From an uncultured Clostridia bacterium (GTDB taxonomy: Bacteria; Bacillota; Clostridia; Christensenellales; Borkfalkiaceae): a stretch of DNA of 64,000 nucleotides. The stretch's first letter is position 1. Every line of letters starts with the position of its first letter. The DNA is taken from positions 43,300 to 107,299 of the forward strand of contig CANQQY010000006.1 of NCBI GenBank assembly GCA_947626105.1, read 5' to 3'. The translations under genes and the position numbers were made by a program. The notes under the pieces were generated by a model. It saw nothing but the letters and a program-made list of their open reading frames with translations, was not told where the DNA came from and did not search any database. This document shows, piece after piece, positions 24,620 to 33,415 of the stretch.

Positions 24620-24775
24620 TTAACTGCGGCGCACGAAGCTGTCGCAGCAGGTGCAATGCTCGCAGTCGCAGGTATTGCCTACATGGATCTTATCGAGCTC
24701 GCACATCATACCGTCGCGGTTGAACCTGCACTCGGACACACCGCAGGAAACGCCGCTGTTGATCGTATGTTCCAT
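24620..24775 (-). CDS. Small Cys-rich DUF1540 protein
   Basis: This 51-residue gene starts MEHTINSGVSCGVSEC and continues with FNRDGMMCELDKIHVGNTC, then CDCEHCTCCDSF. The pattern C-x4-C-x3-N-x-D-x3-C-x3-I-x-V is that of DUF1540, small Cys-rich Firmicutes proteins that probably bind a metal ion. AGGAGGGG sits 3-4 nt before the ATG, one of the best ribosome sites here. It is monocistronic and divergent from rplI. The family is often abundant in sporulating Clostridia; its function is unknown. Confidence 0.88.
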   Translation of the reverse strand: MEHTINSGVSCGVSECRFNRDGMMCELDKIHVGNTCDCEHCTCCDSFVRRS

Positions 24776-24821
24776 ATTCCCCTCCTTTGCTTGCAGTATG
24801 TACGTTTTTTCGGAAATTATA

Positions 24822-24850
24822 TTGACAAACGCACTTTTGCCGTGTAAAAT
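24822..24850 (+). promoter_or_regulatory. Promoter of rplI
   Basis: TTGACA (24822-24827), 17-bp spacer, TAAAAT (24845-24850); leader about 14 nt carrying AAGGAG. Confidence 0.85.
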
Positions 24851-24870
24851 AAAGAAAAGGAGTTCTCATT

Positions 24871-25314
24871 ATGAAAGTAATTCTGAAAACAGATGTGAAA
24901 GGCAGCGGGAAAGCGGGCGACGTCATAGAAGTGTCCGACGGATACGCGAGGAATTTCCTCTTGAAGAAGGGGCTCGCGGAGGTGGCGACGTCCGGCGGCG
25001 TCAACGAAATCAACCAAAGAAAGAAGGCGGAGGCATACCATAAGGCGGAAAACGAAAAGGCGCTCAAAGAGCTCTCGGCAAAACTGACGGGAACGGGCGT
25101 GACTGTTCCGATCCGCGCGGGAGAAAACGGCAGAACGTTCGGCTCCGTCACGACGCAGCATATCGCGGCCGCCCTCTCCGAGCTCGGCTTTGAGATCGAC
25201 AAGAAGCGGATCACGCTCAAAGAACCGATCAAAAACGTCGGTCAGTACGAGGCGGACGTCCGCTTTATGGAAGGCGTCGTATCGAAAATCAAGGTCAATG
25301 TCGTTGCACAATAA
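24871..25314 (+). CDS. rplI: 50S ribosomal protein L9
   Basis: The 147-residue protein has the L9 N-terminal domain (MKVILKTDVKGSGKAGDVIEVSDGYARNFLLKKGLA), the long connecting helix and a C-terminal RNA-binding domain (GRTFGSVTTQHIAAAL). It binds 23S rRNA near the L1 stalk base. AAGGAG precedes the ATG. It is a single-gene unit with its own promoter and terminator; the usual neighbours (rpsF, ssb, rpsR, dnaB) are absent. Confidence 0.97.
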   Translation: MKVILKTDVKGSGKAGDVIEVSDGYARNFLLKKGLAEVATSGGVNEINQRKKAEAYHKAENEKALKELSAKLTGTGVTVPIRAGENGRTFGSVTTQHIAAALSELGFEIDKKRITLKEPIKNVGQYEADVRFMEGVVSKIKVNVVAQ

Positions 25315-25333
25315 AACAATAAATACTTAAACG

Positions 25334-25359
25334 GGGCGTCCGAATCGGACGCCCTTTTT
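25334..25359 (+). terminator. Intrinsic terminator after rplI
   Basis: GGGCGTCCG/CGGACGCCC with an AAT loop followed by five Ts. Confidence 0.92.
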
Positions 25360-25364
25360 CTATA

Positions 25365-25386
25365 CTATATCTGACATAATACTATG
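25365..25386 (+). repeat. Dispersed palindromic element, copy 2
   Basis: CTATATC, T, GACATA, ATACTATG, followed by CTAAAATGC. It lies between convergent rplI and the hydrogenase gene, 14 nt past the hydrogenase stop. Confidence 0.75.
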
Positions 25387-25399
25387 CTAAAATGCCTTT

Positions 25400-26902
25400 T
25401 TAAGGAAGTTTTCTCGTATAAAGCTCCTTGGGAGGCACTTTTTCGTCTGTTTCTTCCGCAAATTTCTTGATCTCTTCCGTCCCCTTCCCGACGGGGATAT
25501 TGACTCCCGCGCCGCCGACGCACCCCCCGGGGCACGCCATTCCTTCCAAGAGATAGCCCTCCCTCTTTCCGTATTTGGCAAGACGGAGCATCTTTCTGCA
25601 CTCGAAGAGCCCTTCCGCATGGTCGATCTTCACCTCGGCGTCTGGGTAATACTCTTTCAGGCAGTTTTCGACCGCCTTTGCAACGCCGCCGGAAGCGCCG
25701 TATCCCCTTCCCGCAGCCGTTGCGCCGCGGCTCTCGGCCTCCCCGCAGCTTTCGGGGTCGATCCCCCGCGCCTCAAAGACCGCGGCAAGCTCTTCGAAGG
25801 TGATGACGAAATCCACATCCGAGCGGACGCTCTCGCGCATCGCTTCAAGTTTCTTCGCCGCGCACGGACCGATAAAGACGACTTTCGCCTCCGGAAAATC
25901 CTGTTTGATCATGCGGGCGGTCATCACCATCGGCGTAAGCGTCTCTGAGATTCCGTCCGCGAGCGCGGGAAATTCCCGCTCTGCAAGCATGATCCATGAG
26001 GGACAGCAGGAAGTGAGCAGAAACGGATGCTCGCCCGAAGCGACTTTTTCGGCATATTTCTTCGCTTCTGCCGTCGCGCCGAGATCCGCGCCGCTTGCGA
26101 CCTCGTATACTTCGCAAAATCCGAGCATTTTCAGGGCGGAAAAGAGCTTTCCGAGCGTCACGTTTTCCCCGAATTGCCCGATGACCGACGGAGCGACTTC
26201 CGCAACGATCTTCTCGCCCGCCTTAATGGCGTTGATGAGCTGGAAGATCTGCGATTTATCCACGATCGCCCCAAACGGGCAATGTACCATGCACTGGCCG
26301 CAGGCGACGCATTTTTCGGGATCAATATAAGCTCTTCCAAGTCTGTCGTCCGAGATCGCGCCGACGCCGCAGTTTTCCGCGCAGGGACGGATCTTATGGA
26401 CGATCCCTTCATATGGGCATGCGGGCTTGCATTTCCCGCAGCGGATACATTTTTCATCGTCGATCGAGGCATAACCGTCCTCCCGCACATAGACGGCATG
26501 GACGGGACAGGCGTGCACGCAGTAACGCGAAATGCACTTTCGGCACCTGCTCGTCACCTCATACTTGTTATCCTCGCACTTATCGCATGCGGACGGGATC
26601 ACCTGCATGAGCGGCGGTTCGTAATATTTTTCGGAAATATTGCTCTTATCGAAACCGCTCGTAAGATGCGCGGGGCTGTCCTGCGGGTTGAGGGACATTC
26701 CCACGGCGAGCCGTACGCGCTCGGAAGCGATCGCCCTTTCGCGGTAGATGCTCTCGCGGTAGCGGGGTTTTTCGGTCGGCGCAAGTTTATAGGGGATCGC
26801 CTCCAAGTCGCTTGCGACGTTCTCCGAATCGAAAGCTGCCTTTGCGACTTCGACAAAGACTTTATGCCTAAGTTCCGACGATGAACTGATAAATTTGATC
26901 AT
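25400..26902 (-). CDS. [FeFe] hydrogenase-like protein, group B type
   Basis: The 500-residue protein starts MIKFISSSSELRHKVFVEVAKAAF, the N-terminal block of group-B [FeFe] hydrogenases (FeFe_hydrog_B1-like). Ferredoxin-type CxxCxxCxxxC motifs follow (CRKCISRYCVHACP, CIRCGKCKPACP, CVACGQCMVHCP). The H-cluster motifs are TSCCPSW (L1, near 297), GPCAAKK (L2, near 347) and MACPGGCVGGAG (L3, near 457). It either makes or senses H2; group-B physiology is poorly known. Its ATG overlaps the adhE stop (ATGA), coupling it to ethanol formation. Confidence 0.9.
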   Translation of the reverse strand: MIKFISSSSELRHKVFVEVAKAAFDSENVASDLEAIPYKLAPTEKPRYRESIYRERAIASERVRLAVGMSLNPQDSPAHLTSGFDKSNISEKYYEPPLMQVIPSACDKCEDNKYEVTSRCRKCISRYCVHACPVHAVYVREDGYASIDDEKCIRCGKCKPACPYEGIVHKIRPCAENCGVGAISDDRLGRAYIDPEKCVACGQCMVHCPFGAIVDKSQIFQLINAIKAGEKIVAEVAPSVIGQFGENVTLGKLFSALKMLGFCEVYEVASGADLGATAEAKKYAEKVASGEHPFLLTSCCPSWIMLAEREFPALADGISETLTPMVMTARMIKQDFPEAKVVFIGPCAAKKLEAMRESVRSDVDFVITFEELAAVFEARGIDPESCGEAESRGATAAGRGYGASGGVAKAVENCLKEYYPDAEVKIDHAEGLFECRKMLRLAKYGKREGYLLEGMACPGGCVGGAGVNIPVGKGTEEIKKFAEETDEKVPPKELYTRKLP

Positions 26903-29514
26903 ACATTTCTGCCGTAGTAAGCGTTCAAATACATTTGTTTGATTTCGGACATGAGGGGATATCGGGGATTTGCGCCCGTGCATTGGTCGTCAAAAGCGTC
27001 CTCTGTCATTTTATCGAGTTTTGCGAGGAACTCTTCCTCTGTAAATTTCCCTTCGAGCGCTTCCCTGATCGTCATGGGCTGGCCGATCTCTTTCATGAGC
27101 CCGCGGAGCTTTTCGATGAGCGCTTCGACGCATTCCTCGTCCGATCCGCCCGTAAGCCCGAGATAGCGGGCGACGTCGGCATACCGCGCCATACATTGCG
27201 GGTACGCATATTGGGGGAACGTTCCGAGCTTTGCGGGCGCCTCCGAGCTGTTGAAGCGGATCACCTCTTCGAGCATGAGCGCATTTGCCATGCCGTGCGC
27301 GATGTGAAAATAGGAACCGAGCTTATGCGCCATGGAATGGCAAACGCCGAGAAAGGCGTTCGCGAACGCCATTCCCGCCATCGTCGCCGCATTGGCGACC
27401 CTCTCGCGCGCCTCGGGATCGGCTGCGCCCTTTTGATAGGCGGAAGGAAGATAGGTGAAAAGGAGTTTTAGCGCCTCTTTTGCAATGCCGTTGGTGTAAT
27501 CGGTCGCCATGACGGAAGCGATCGCTTCGAGCGCATGGCTCACGGCGTCGATCCCCGCGCAGGACGTGAGTCCTTTGGGAATATTCATCATGAGATCGGC
27601 GTCTACGATCGCGATATCGGGCATGAGTTCATAGTCGGCAAGCGGATATTTTGTTCCGTTCGATTCATCGGTAATGACGGCAAACGGCGTGACTTCGCTT
27701 CCCGTGCCCGCCGTCGTGGGAATGGCGACAAAGAGCGCCTTATCCCCCATATGCGGGAAGGAATAAACGCGCTTGCGGATGTCCGAAAACCGCATCGCCA
27801 TTCCTTCGAAGTCGACCTCGGGATGTTCGTACATGACCCACATGATCTTTGCAGCGTCCATGGGCGAGCCCCCGCCGACGGCGATAATGACATCGGGAGC
27901 AAAACTTCTCATCATCTCAACGCCCTTCCTTGCGCAAGCGAGGGTCGGATCGGGCGTGACGTCGAAAAACGTCTCGTGCTCGATGCCCTCTTCATGCAAA
28001 ATTTCGTTGATCCGCGACGTGAATCCGCTGTCGTAAAGAAATTTATCCGTCACGATGAAGGCGCGTTTCTTATGATAGACCTGCGCGCCGAGCTCCTTTA
28101 ACGCTACCGCAAGACAGCCTCGTTTGAAATAAACCTTTTCGGGCGCCCTGAACCACAACATATTTTCTCTCCTTTCCGCAACCGTTTTGATTTGTATCAA
28201 ATGTTTTACGCCGACGTTTTCCGAAACCGAATTTCCGCCCCAAGAGCCGCAGCCGAGGGTCAGGGAGGGTGCGAATTTGAAGTTATACAGGTCTCCGATC
28301 CCTCCGTGCGACGACGGCGTGTTGACGACAATGCGGCAGGTGCGCATGACGCTTTGGAATTTTTCGAGCTTTTCTTTCCCCTCCCTCACATTGAGATAGA
28401 TGGAAGAGGTGTGCCCGAGCCCCCCGTCTTTGATGAGTCTGTCTGCCTTGGCTACGGCGTCATCGAAATTCTCGGCGCGGTACATCGCAAGGACGGGCGA
28501 AAGTTTTTCATGGGCAAAGGGCTCGGAAAGGTCGACGCTTTCGACCTCCCCGATGAGGACTCTGCTTCCCTTCGGCGCTTCAAAACCCGAAAGGCGCGCG
28601 ATCGTTTCGGCGCTCTGCCCGACGATCCTTGAATTGAGGGCGCCGTTGATGAACATCGTCGTCCTGACTTTCTCCGTCTCTTCGGGCGAAAGGAAATATG
28701 CGCCGCGCTTCTTCATTTCCGCCTTAAATTCATCGTATACGTCTTTGAGGACGATCACGGACTGCTCCGACGCGCAGATCATGCCGTTATCGAAGGTCTT
28801 GGAATGCAAAATGGAAGATGCGGCAAGCCTTAAATCGGCTGTCGAGTCGATGACGGCGGGCGTATTCCCCGCGCCGACGCCGATCGCAGGTTTTCCCGAA
28901 GAATACGCCGCCTTGACCATGCCCGGTCCCCCCGTTGCGAGGATCATATCCGCCTCGTGCATGATCATACCCGAGAGCGGGACGTTGGGCTGGTCGATCC
29001 AGCCGATGATATCGTCGGGCGCGCCCGCCTTTACGGCGGCTTCCAGCACGATCTTTGCCGCCTCGATCGTCGACTTCTTCGCGCGGGGATGCGGCGAAAT
29101 GATGAGCCCGTTCCTTGTTTTTAAGGAAATGAGACACTTAAAGATCGCTGTGGACGTGGGATTCGTCGTCGGAATGACGGCGGCAAGCACGCCGATCGGT
29201 TCTGCAATGCGGGTGATGCCGTACCCCTCGTCATGTTCGAGAACGCCGCAAGTCTTTGTATTTTTATAGGCGTTATAGATATATTCCGAGGCATAATGGT
29301 TTTTGATGACCTTATCCTCGACGACGCCCATACCTGTCTCCTCGACGGCGAGCTTTGCGAGCGGGATCCGCGCTTTGTTTGCCGCCATCGCCGCCTCGAA
29401 AAAGATCTTATCCACCTGTTCCTGCGTATAGGATGCAAACCGCTCCTGTGCGGCGCGGACGCTTGCGAGAAGTTTTTTCAGCGATTCTTCATCGTTTACG
29501 ATAAAATCCTTCAT
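26899..29514 (-). CDS. adhE: Bifunctional acetaldehyde-CoA/alcohol dehydrogenase
   Basis: AdhE converts acetyl-CoA to ethanol through acetaldehyde, using two NADH; the enzyme forms spirosomes. The 871-residue protein has the aldehyde dehydrogenase half, with the catalytic Cys in MICASEQS near residue 246, and a C-terminal iron-dependent alcohol dehydrogenase with GGGSPMDAAK, SHALEA and the ligand block CHSMAHKLGSYFHIAHGMAN. The start at 29514 has GGAGG 4 nt upstream. A good promoter lies at 29545-29573. No clear Rex palindrome was found there. The hydrogenase gene follows with a 4-nt overlap. Confidence 0.97.
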   Translation of the reverse strand: MKDFIVNDEESLKKLLASVRAAQERFASYTQEQVDKIFFEAAMAANKARIPLAKLAVEETGMGVVEDKVIKNHYASEYIYNAYKNTKTCGVLEHDEGYGITRIAEPIGVLAAVIPTTNPTSTAIFKCLISLKTRNGLIISPHPRAKKSTIEAAKIVLEAAVKAGAPDDIIGWIDQPNVPLSGMIMHEADMILATGGPGMVKAAYSSGKPAIGVGAGNTPAVIDSTADLRLAASSILHSKTFDNGMICASEQSVIVLKDVYDEFKAEMKKRGAYFLSPEETEKVRTTMFINGALNSRIVGQSAETIARLSGFEAPKGSRVLIGEVESVDLSEPFAHEKLSPVLAMYRAENFDDAVAKADRLIKDGGLGHTSSIYLNVREGKEKLEKFQSVMRTCRIVVNTPSSHGGIGDLYNFKFAPSLTLGCGSWGGNSVSENVGVKHLIQIKTVAERRENMLWFRAPEKVYFKRGCLAVALKELGAQVYHKKRAFIVTDKFLYDSGFTSRINEILHEEGIEHETFFDVTPDPTLACARKGVEMMRSFAPDVIIAVGGGSPMDAAKIMWVMYEHPEVDFEGMAMRFSDIRKRVYSFPHMGDKALFVAIPTTAGTGSEVTPFAVITDESNGTKYPLADYELMPDIAIVDADLMMNIPKGLTSCAGIDAVSHALEAIASVMATDYTNGIAKEALKLLFTYLPSAYQKGAADPEARERVANAATMAGMAFANAFLGVCHSMAHKLGSYFHIAHGMANALMLEEVIRFNSSEAPAKLGTFPQYAYPQCMARYADVARYLGLTGGSDEECVEALIEKLRGLMKEIGQPMTIREALEGKFTEEEFLAKLDKMTEDAFDDQCTGANPRYPLMSEIKQMYLNAYYGRNV

Positions 29515-29544
29515 ACTTCCTCCGACCAAAATACTCTTGATATC

Positions 29545-29573
29545 ATCTTACCAAATATTCCCAAAAAAGTCAA
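29545..29573 (-). promoter_or_regulatory. Promoter of adhE-hydrogenase operon
   Basis: On the minus strand TTGACT (29573-29568), 17-bp spacer, TAAGAT (29550-29545). Confidence 0.75.
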
Positions 29574-29607
29574 TATCCACACATGAATTTTACGCAATAA
29601 GTACATA

Positions 29608-29632
29608 GAAAAAGGCGCGCCAAAGGCGCGCC
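29608..29632 (-). terminator. Intrinsic terminator of the beta-helix lipoprotein gene
   Basis: GGCGCGCC (29614-29621) and GGCGCGCC (29625-29632) form an 8-bp GC stem with a 3-nt loop. On the minus strand it is followed by a T-tract. Confidence 0.88.
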
Positions 29633-29658
29633 CGTATCGTTTGATCCCAAAAAAGAGA

Positions 29659-31278
29659 TCAGCCGATAAGATCGGGAGTATTATAGCGTTCGGGGATCGT
29701 AAGGTTGGGTTCGGAATCAATGATCCCTCTGTTCATATAGTTATAGACAAAATTCCCCGTTCCCTTTTCTTTATCGACGGTGATAACAAAATCCTCCTGA
29801 ACGACCCAAGAAACATTTTCGCTTTCGCTGCGGAACGTATTGAATGCGAGTCCGATCCCTTCCGAGCCTTTTTTGTATCCTGTGGCGACATTGATCGTAC
29901 CGGATTCCATGACGATATGAAGGCTTTCGTAGTCCTCAATATCCGCATAGATCCCTACGATCTCCGTTTCAAGTTTCGGACTCGGGACGTCATCGCTCAG
30001 TACATTGATCGTTCCGCCCGTCATAGTAATGTTCACGCCTTCGCCGACCGCAGCGATGCCGCAGAGATTCCCGCCTTTCCCGAGGAGATCGATCTCGCCC
30101 CCGTTCAGATTGACGTTTGTACCGTCGCCTGCTTCGACCGCACAGGTATAGCCGCCGATATTTCCATCTCTCGACGCCTCGAGCTCGAAGATCCCGCCGT
30201 CAAGATTGACTTCGGCGCCTTGCGCGGCAATGCAGGAAAGCCCCCTTCCCGTGGGAGAATTCGCGTGGATATGCGTACCTGCCTCCACATTGACGACCGC
30301 ATTTCCGGCCTCGGCGTACGCATAGATCGGAGCGCGGTCATTCCACAAACCGGCAGGATAAATGCATTCAATGTCGATATCGCGAAGGGTGAGCGTTGTT
30401 GTCGTCTCTTCATCGGTATTATAGAGAAAGATATCGTTATTCCCGCTTCCCGCATTGGACAATGTGAGCGTCCCTTCTCCCTTGCTGTCTGTCAATGTAA
30501 CATTCGCCCCATTTTCAAGGGATAACCCGTCTTTTCTGTCCGAACCTGTGTTTTGCAGGGTTAAATCATGCCCCGCGATATCTATGGTAATATCTTTTCC
30601 GTCGACTTCAAGCGTCTCTCCGCTCATTTCGATCGCTTCATCGACGACGAGCACATCGCCGTCTTGTACCTCGTCAAGGGATTCTGTGAAATTCGAACTG
30701 TCAGCAACGACCACCGAGCCGCCGCTTTCGAGTTTTCCGCAATATCTGCACTGCCCGAAATTCTCCTCGTCGATCGAATGATGTTCGGGGTTTGCGGGAA
30801 GGATCACGGCAAAAGAACTCCCGCACTCATCACAATATTTTACCCCGATCCCGGGAACGACGCAGAAGCTCTCGTAAACAACATGCGTCTCTGCCTCCGC
30901 AAGTCCCGCATGATCGCAGGAAGAGCCTTCATTGAGCGTCGTCATCTTGTACTTTCCGCTCTGTCCGTTTCCGAAGGTGACGCTTAAAACATCGTTTTCC
31001 AAAATATCGTAATGCTCAATGGAAGATAATGACCATGCGCCGTTCTCCTTGCGGAAGAAATCGCCGTTTTCCGTCGCAAAACAAACATCTCCGTCCTCTC
31101 CAAGGGTATCGGCGGGGAATCCATCGGGGATCATCAAAACCGCTCCGTCCAAAACGGTCTCCTGTCCTATGGCGGGAGGTTCGGCTGTACCGCTACCAGC
31201 TTGTCCGCATGCCGCAAGACCGAGGGTGAACCCGACCGTGCAGGCGCATGCGAGAACTCCGAGCAAAACTTTTTTCAT
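29659..31278 (-). CDS. Surface lipoprotein with predicted right-handed beta-helix repeats
   Basis: No named family is recognised. The 539-residue product has a lipoprotein signal (MKKVLLGVLACACTVGFTLGLAAC, lipobox LAAC, Cys 24). A Cys-pair region follows (SSCDHAG, KYCDECGSSF, GQCRYCGK), like the doublet modules of clostridial surface proteins. From about residue 200 onward come repeated strands of the type GANVTLTDSKGEGTLTLSN, NLNGGEIDLLG, MTGGTINVLS and MESGTINVATG, the pattern of pectate-lyase-like parallel beta-helices. It is probably a carbohydrate- or surface-binding protein outside the cell. AAGGAG precedes the ATG. It has its own consensus promoter and terminator. Confidence 0.7.
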   Translation of the reverse strand: MKKVLLGVLACACTVGFTLGLAACGQAGSGTAEPPAIGQETVLDGAVLMIPDGFPADTLGEDGDVCFATENGDFFRKENGAWSLSSIEHYDILENDVLSVTFGNGQSGKYKMTTLNEGSSCDHAGLAEAETHVVYESFCVVPGIGVKYCDECGSSFAVILPANPEHHSIDEENFGQCRYCGKLESGGSVVVADSSNFTESLDEVQDGDVLVVDEAIEMSGETLEVDGKDITIDIAGHDLTLQNTGSDRKDGLSLENGANVTLTDSKGEGTLTLSNAGSGNNDIFLYNTDEETTTTLTLRDIDIECIYPAGLWNDRAPIYAYAEAGNAVVNVEAGTHIHANSPTGRGLSCIAAQGAEVNLDGGIFELEASRDGNIGGYTCAVEAGDGTNVNLNGGEIDLLGKGGNLCGIAAVGEGVNITMTGGTINVLSDDVPSPKLETEIVGIYADIEDYESLHIVMESGTINVATGYKKGSEGIGLAFNTFRSESENVSWVVQEDFVITVDKEKGTGNFVYNYMNRGIIDSEPNLTIPERYNTPDLIG

Positions 31279-31319
31279 ATGCCTTCTCCTTTCATGACTT
31301 GGATCATTGAATGTTTTTG

Positions 31320-31355
31320 TTTGTCATCTCATGACAAACAGCCCCCATGGGGGCT
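31320..31355 (-). promoter_or_regulatory. Two perfect hairpins in the lipoprotein mRNA leader
   Basis: TTTGTCAT-CTC-ATGACAAA (31320-31338) and AGCCCCCATGGGGGCT (31340-31355) lie one base apart, within the ~115-nt leader between the promoter (31400) and the ATG (31278). Neither has a T-tract on the minus strand, so attenuation by a simple terminator is unlikely; a protein or RNA target is possible. Confidence 0.5.
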
Positions 31356-31399
31356 GGATTTCGCGTTCGATCCGCCGCGCAACTTTTATGATACAATTT

Positions 31400-31428
31400 A
31401 TTATAATGTGTGATTTACTTTATGTCAA
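31400..31428 (-). promoter_or_regulatory. Perfect consensus promoter of the beta-helix lipoprotein gene
   Basis: On the minus strand TTGACA (31428-31423), 17-bp spacer, TATAAT (31405-31400). Confidence 0.88.
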
Positions 31429-31459
31429 GAAAATTTTTTATAAGAATTTCAAATAACAG

Positions 31460-31489
31460 AAAAAATTGAGCCCGCCGAAGAGCGGGCTC
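31460..31489 (-). terminator. Intrinsic terminator of the ECF sigma operon
   Basis: GAGCCCGC/GCGGGCTC (31468-31489) with a 6-nt loop and a T-rich tract on the minus strand, just after the third gene of the operon. Confidence 0.88.
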
Positions 31490-31505
31490 AAACATACACC
31501 ACAAG

Positions 31506-32351
31506 TCAAACATTCTCGGAAGAAAGTTTGAAAAATTCCGAAAAATTCTTTTCCCCCGTGATCCGAAAGACGCGTAAGACGTAATCATCCTCGATCATGA
31601 ATAAGTTTTCCGACAAAATTTTCAGTTTTACCGTTTCGCTTACCAAGCGGAGCTTCGCGTTCATATCGCACTCACCCGTATATTCGGTAAATTCAAATGC
31701 GCTTAGCCCTTTGAACTCGCCTAATTTCACGCTTTCCGACCCGCAGGTGTAAACCGCAAAGGTATCCCATCTGTCCGTCATATCGGGATACGTGATAAAG
31801 GCGCTGCATTCCTGCGTTGCAGAGGATAGTTGATAGAGCTTCTTTTCAAAGTGATAGTAAATTCCGTTCACGTACACATTTTCGTTTGAGATGAACAGCG
31901 AAAACGTGTCGTCCTTCGTAGAAAGATCGTATTGCACATATCCCCCGCCCGTGATCTCTCCCTCGCTTTCAGGGATCTCTTTTACGGAAGAGAGAAGGAT
32001 CTCTTCGTATACATTTTTAATGTCGTCGCGGTCGGTCGAATAAGAGATCTCTCTGAAATGCCCCGGTGCGACCCCGATCGCGGCAGTCTCCATGCGGATC
32101 TCCAAGATATCCTCCTCGCGCATGGATCCGATCCAAGGATAGAGGGAGGAAAGCATTTCATAGTGCGGCTCCTCCGCTGCGTCATCGTGAGATTGGTTCG
32201 GTACTTCGCTCCCATTGTGAGAGCCGATTTGTTCTTCCCTCCGATTCTCTTCTTGCGGATCCCCTGCGGACTCCCCCGCTCCGCCGCATGCGGTAAGCCA
32301 AAAGAGGCACGAAAGGCTCAAACAGGACAAAACCGTAAAAAATCTTTTCAT
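31506..32351 (-). CDS. Lipoprotein of the ECF sigma operon
   Basis: No family recognised. The 281-residue product has a lipoprotein signal (MKRFFTVLSCLSLSCLFWLTAC, lipobox LTAC). A low-complexity acidic linker (QEENRREEQIGSHNGSE) follows, then a soluble extracellular domain of about 220 residues rich in beta-type sequence (GGYVQYDLSTKDDTFSLFIS, YPDMTDRWDTFAVYTCG). The ATG overlaps the stop of the preceding anti-sigma-like gene (ATGA), so the two are coupled. I infer a surface partner or effector of the sigma pathway. GGGGGA precedes the start. Confidence 0.7.
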   Translation of the reverse strand: MKRFFTVLSCLSLSCLFWLTACGGAGESAGDPQEENRREEQIGSHNGSEVPNQSHDDAAEEPHYEMLSSLYPWIGSMREEDILEIRMETAAIGVAPGHFREISYSTDRDDIKNVYEEILLSSVKEIPESEGEITGGGYVQYDLSTKDDTFSLFISNENVYVNGIYYHFEKKLYQLSSATQECSAFITYPDMTDRWDTFAVYTCGSESVKLGEFKGLSAFEFTEYTGECDMNAKLRLVSETVKLKILSENLFMIEDDYVLRVFRITGEKNFSEFFKLSSENV

Positions 32352-33415
32352 TGCTTCCCCCAATCATGCACATCGGGCAGGGATTCTGTGAATCCGACGC
32401 TCCCGACGTAGAGGCAATGCGAACCGTAGATGTGAGCGTTCGGATTGTCGTGCACATATTTGTTTTCCTGTTCAACGTCTGAATCGAACCGTATCTGCAA
32501 GATCGCCCCGCCTTCGACGTCGAACTGATAGAGAATCGCACCCGAGCCGACGTCTCTCTGCGGTCTCCCGATCAATGCTACGACCTCGTCGAGGCTCATG
32601 CCGACCGTGATCTGCTCGCACTGCTCCTTTGTAGGAAGGGACGTTTTATCGGGGTCGACCCACGTCGAGGGATCCTCTTTGTCGAGGAGCTCGACCTCAT
32701 CGACCGTGAGCTCTCCGCCCGCGCGGGAAAGTTTCACGCGTCTGATATAACCGTCGTTAAAGGAATAATCGAGGGAGAGCTCGCCCGTGCCCGTATAGGA
32801 CGGAATGCCGATCGTCTCCACCGCCTCGATCATGCTCTTTTTTATCACGCTGTCGAAACTGCCGTCGCGGTAAACTTGCTTTTCATAGCTGTAATGCTCT
32901 GCGATCTCCCCCCCGCGGATGACGAAAACGTGGTTTTTGCCGTCCTCGGCAAAGGCAAGGTCTTCGAAAAAGAGGCAATTCTGTTCCCTTAAAAGCGCAA
33001 CGGTGGCATTGTCGTAGAGATGATCTTCGGGTGCGCTCCCCGTACTTCCCGCGCTTCCCTCCGAGTTCCCGCCCGGATCGCTTATGGAAGGACTTCCCGT
33101 GGACGGTTTCCCTTCGGTATCTCCCGTAGACGGCGTTTGCTCGGAGGGCGCGGAAGGATCCGCCTGTGAAACGGGATCGCCTTGGCTTCGGAACAAGACA
33201 GCCGTCGGAATGACGACCGCCGCAACAAGCACAAGAGCCGCCGCGGCGCTCAAAACGCCCAAAAATTTCTTGCGGGAGCCCGCCTTTTCATTCCTGCGGG
33301 AAGGTTCGCGGCGGTAGTTTTCGGGATCGATCTTTTTTTCGATCTCTTCAAAAGAAGTCTCCGCGCCAAGCGCACTTTCAAAACTTTTCAAGAAATCCTC
33401 TTCGATCTTCTTCAT
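32348..33415 (-). CDS. Probable anti-sigma factor / single-pass membrane protein with SmpA-like C-terminus
   Basis: The 355-residue product has a short cytoplasmic N-terminus (MKKIEEDFLKSFESALG). One membrane helix is near residues 50-73 (FLGVLSAAAALVLVAAVVIPTAVLF), followed by a Ser/Pro/Gly-rich outer linker and a folded outer domain. The end (ITVGMSLDEVVALIGRPQRDVGSGAILYQF) resembles the SmpA/BamE fold found in several Firmicutes outer proteins. Position right after the ECF sigma gene with an ATGA overlap is the standard place for a membrane anti-sigma. No zinc-type HxxxCxxC motif is present, so the inhibitory mechanism is not evident. Confidence 0.7.
   Translation of the reverse strand: MKKIEEDFLKSFESALGAETSFEEIEKKIDPENYRREPSRRNEKAGSRKKFLGVLSAAAALVLVAAVVIPTAVLFRSQGDPVSQADPSAPSEQTPSTGDTEGKPSTGSPSISDPGGNSEGSAGSTGSAPEDHLYDNATVALLREQNCLFFEDLAFAEDGKNHVFVIRGGEIAEHYSYEKQVYRDGSFDSVIKKSMIEAVETIGIPSYTGTGELSLDYSFNDGYIRRVKLSRAGGELTVDEVELLDKEDPSTWVDPDKTSLPTKEQCEQITVGMSLDEVVALIGRPQRDVGSGAILYQFDVEGGAILQIRFDSDVEQENKYVHDNPNAHIYGSHCLYVGSVGFTESLPDVHDWGKQ

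Noticed and set aside
29515..29607. Rex operator before adhE
   Set aside because: No TTGTGA...TCACAA-type palindrome was found in the promoter region.
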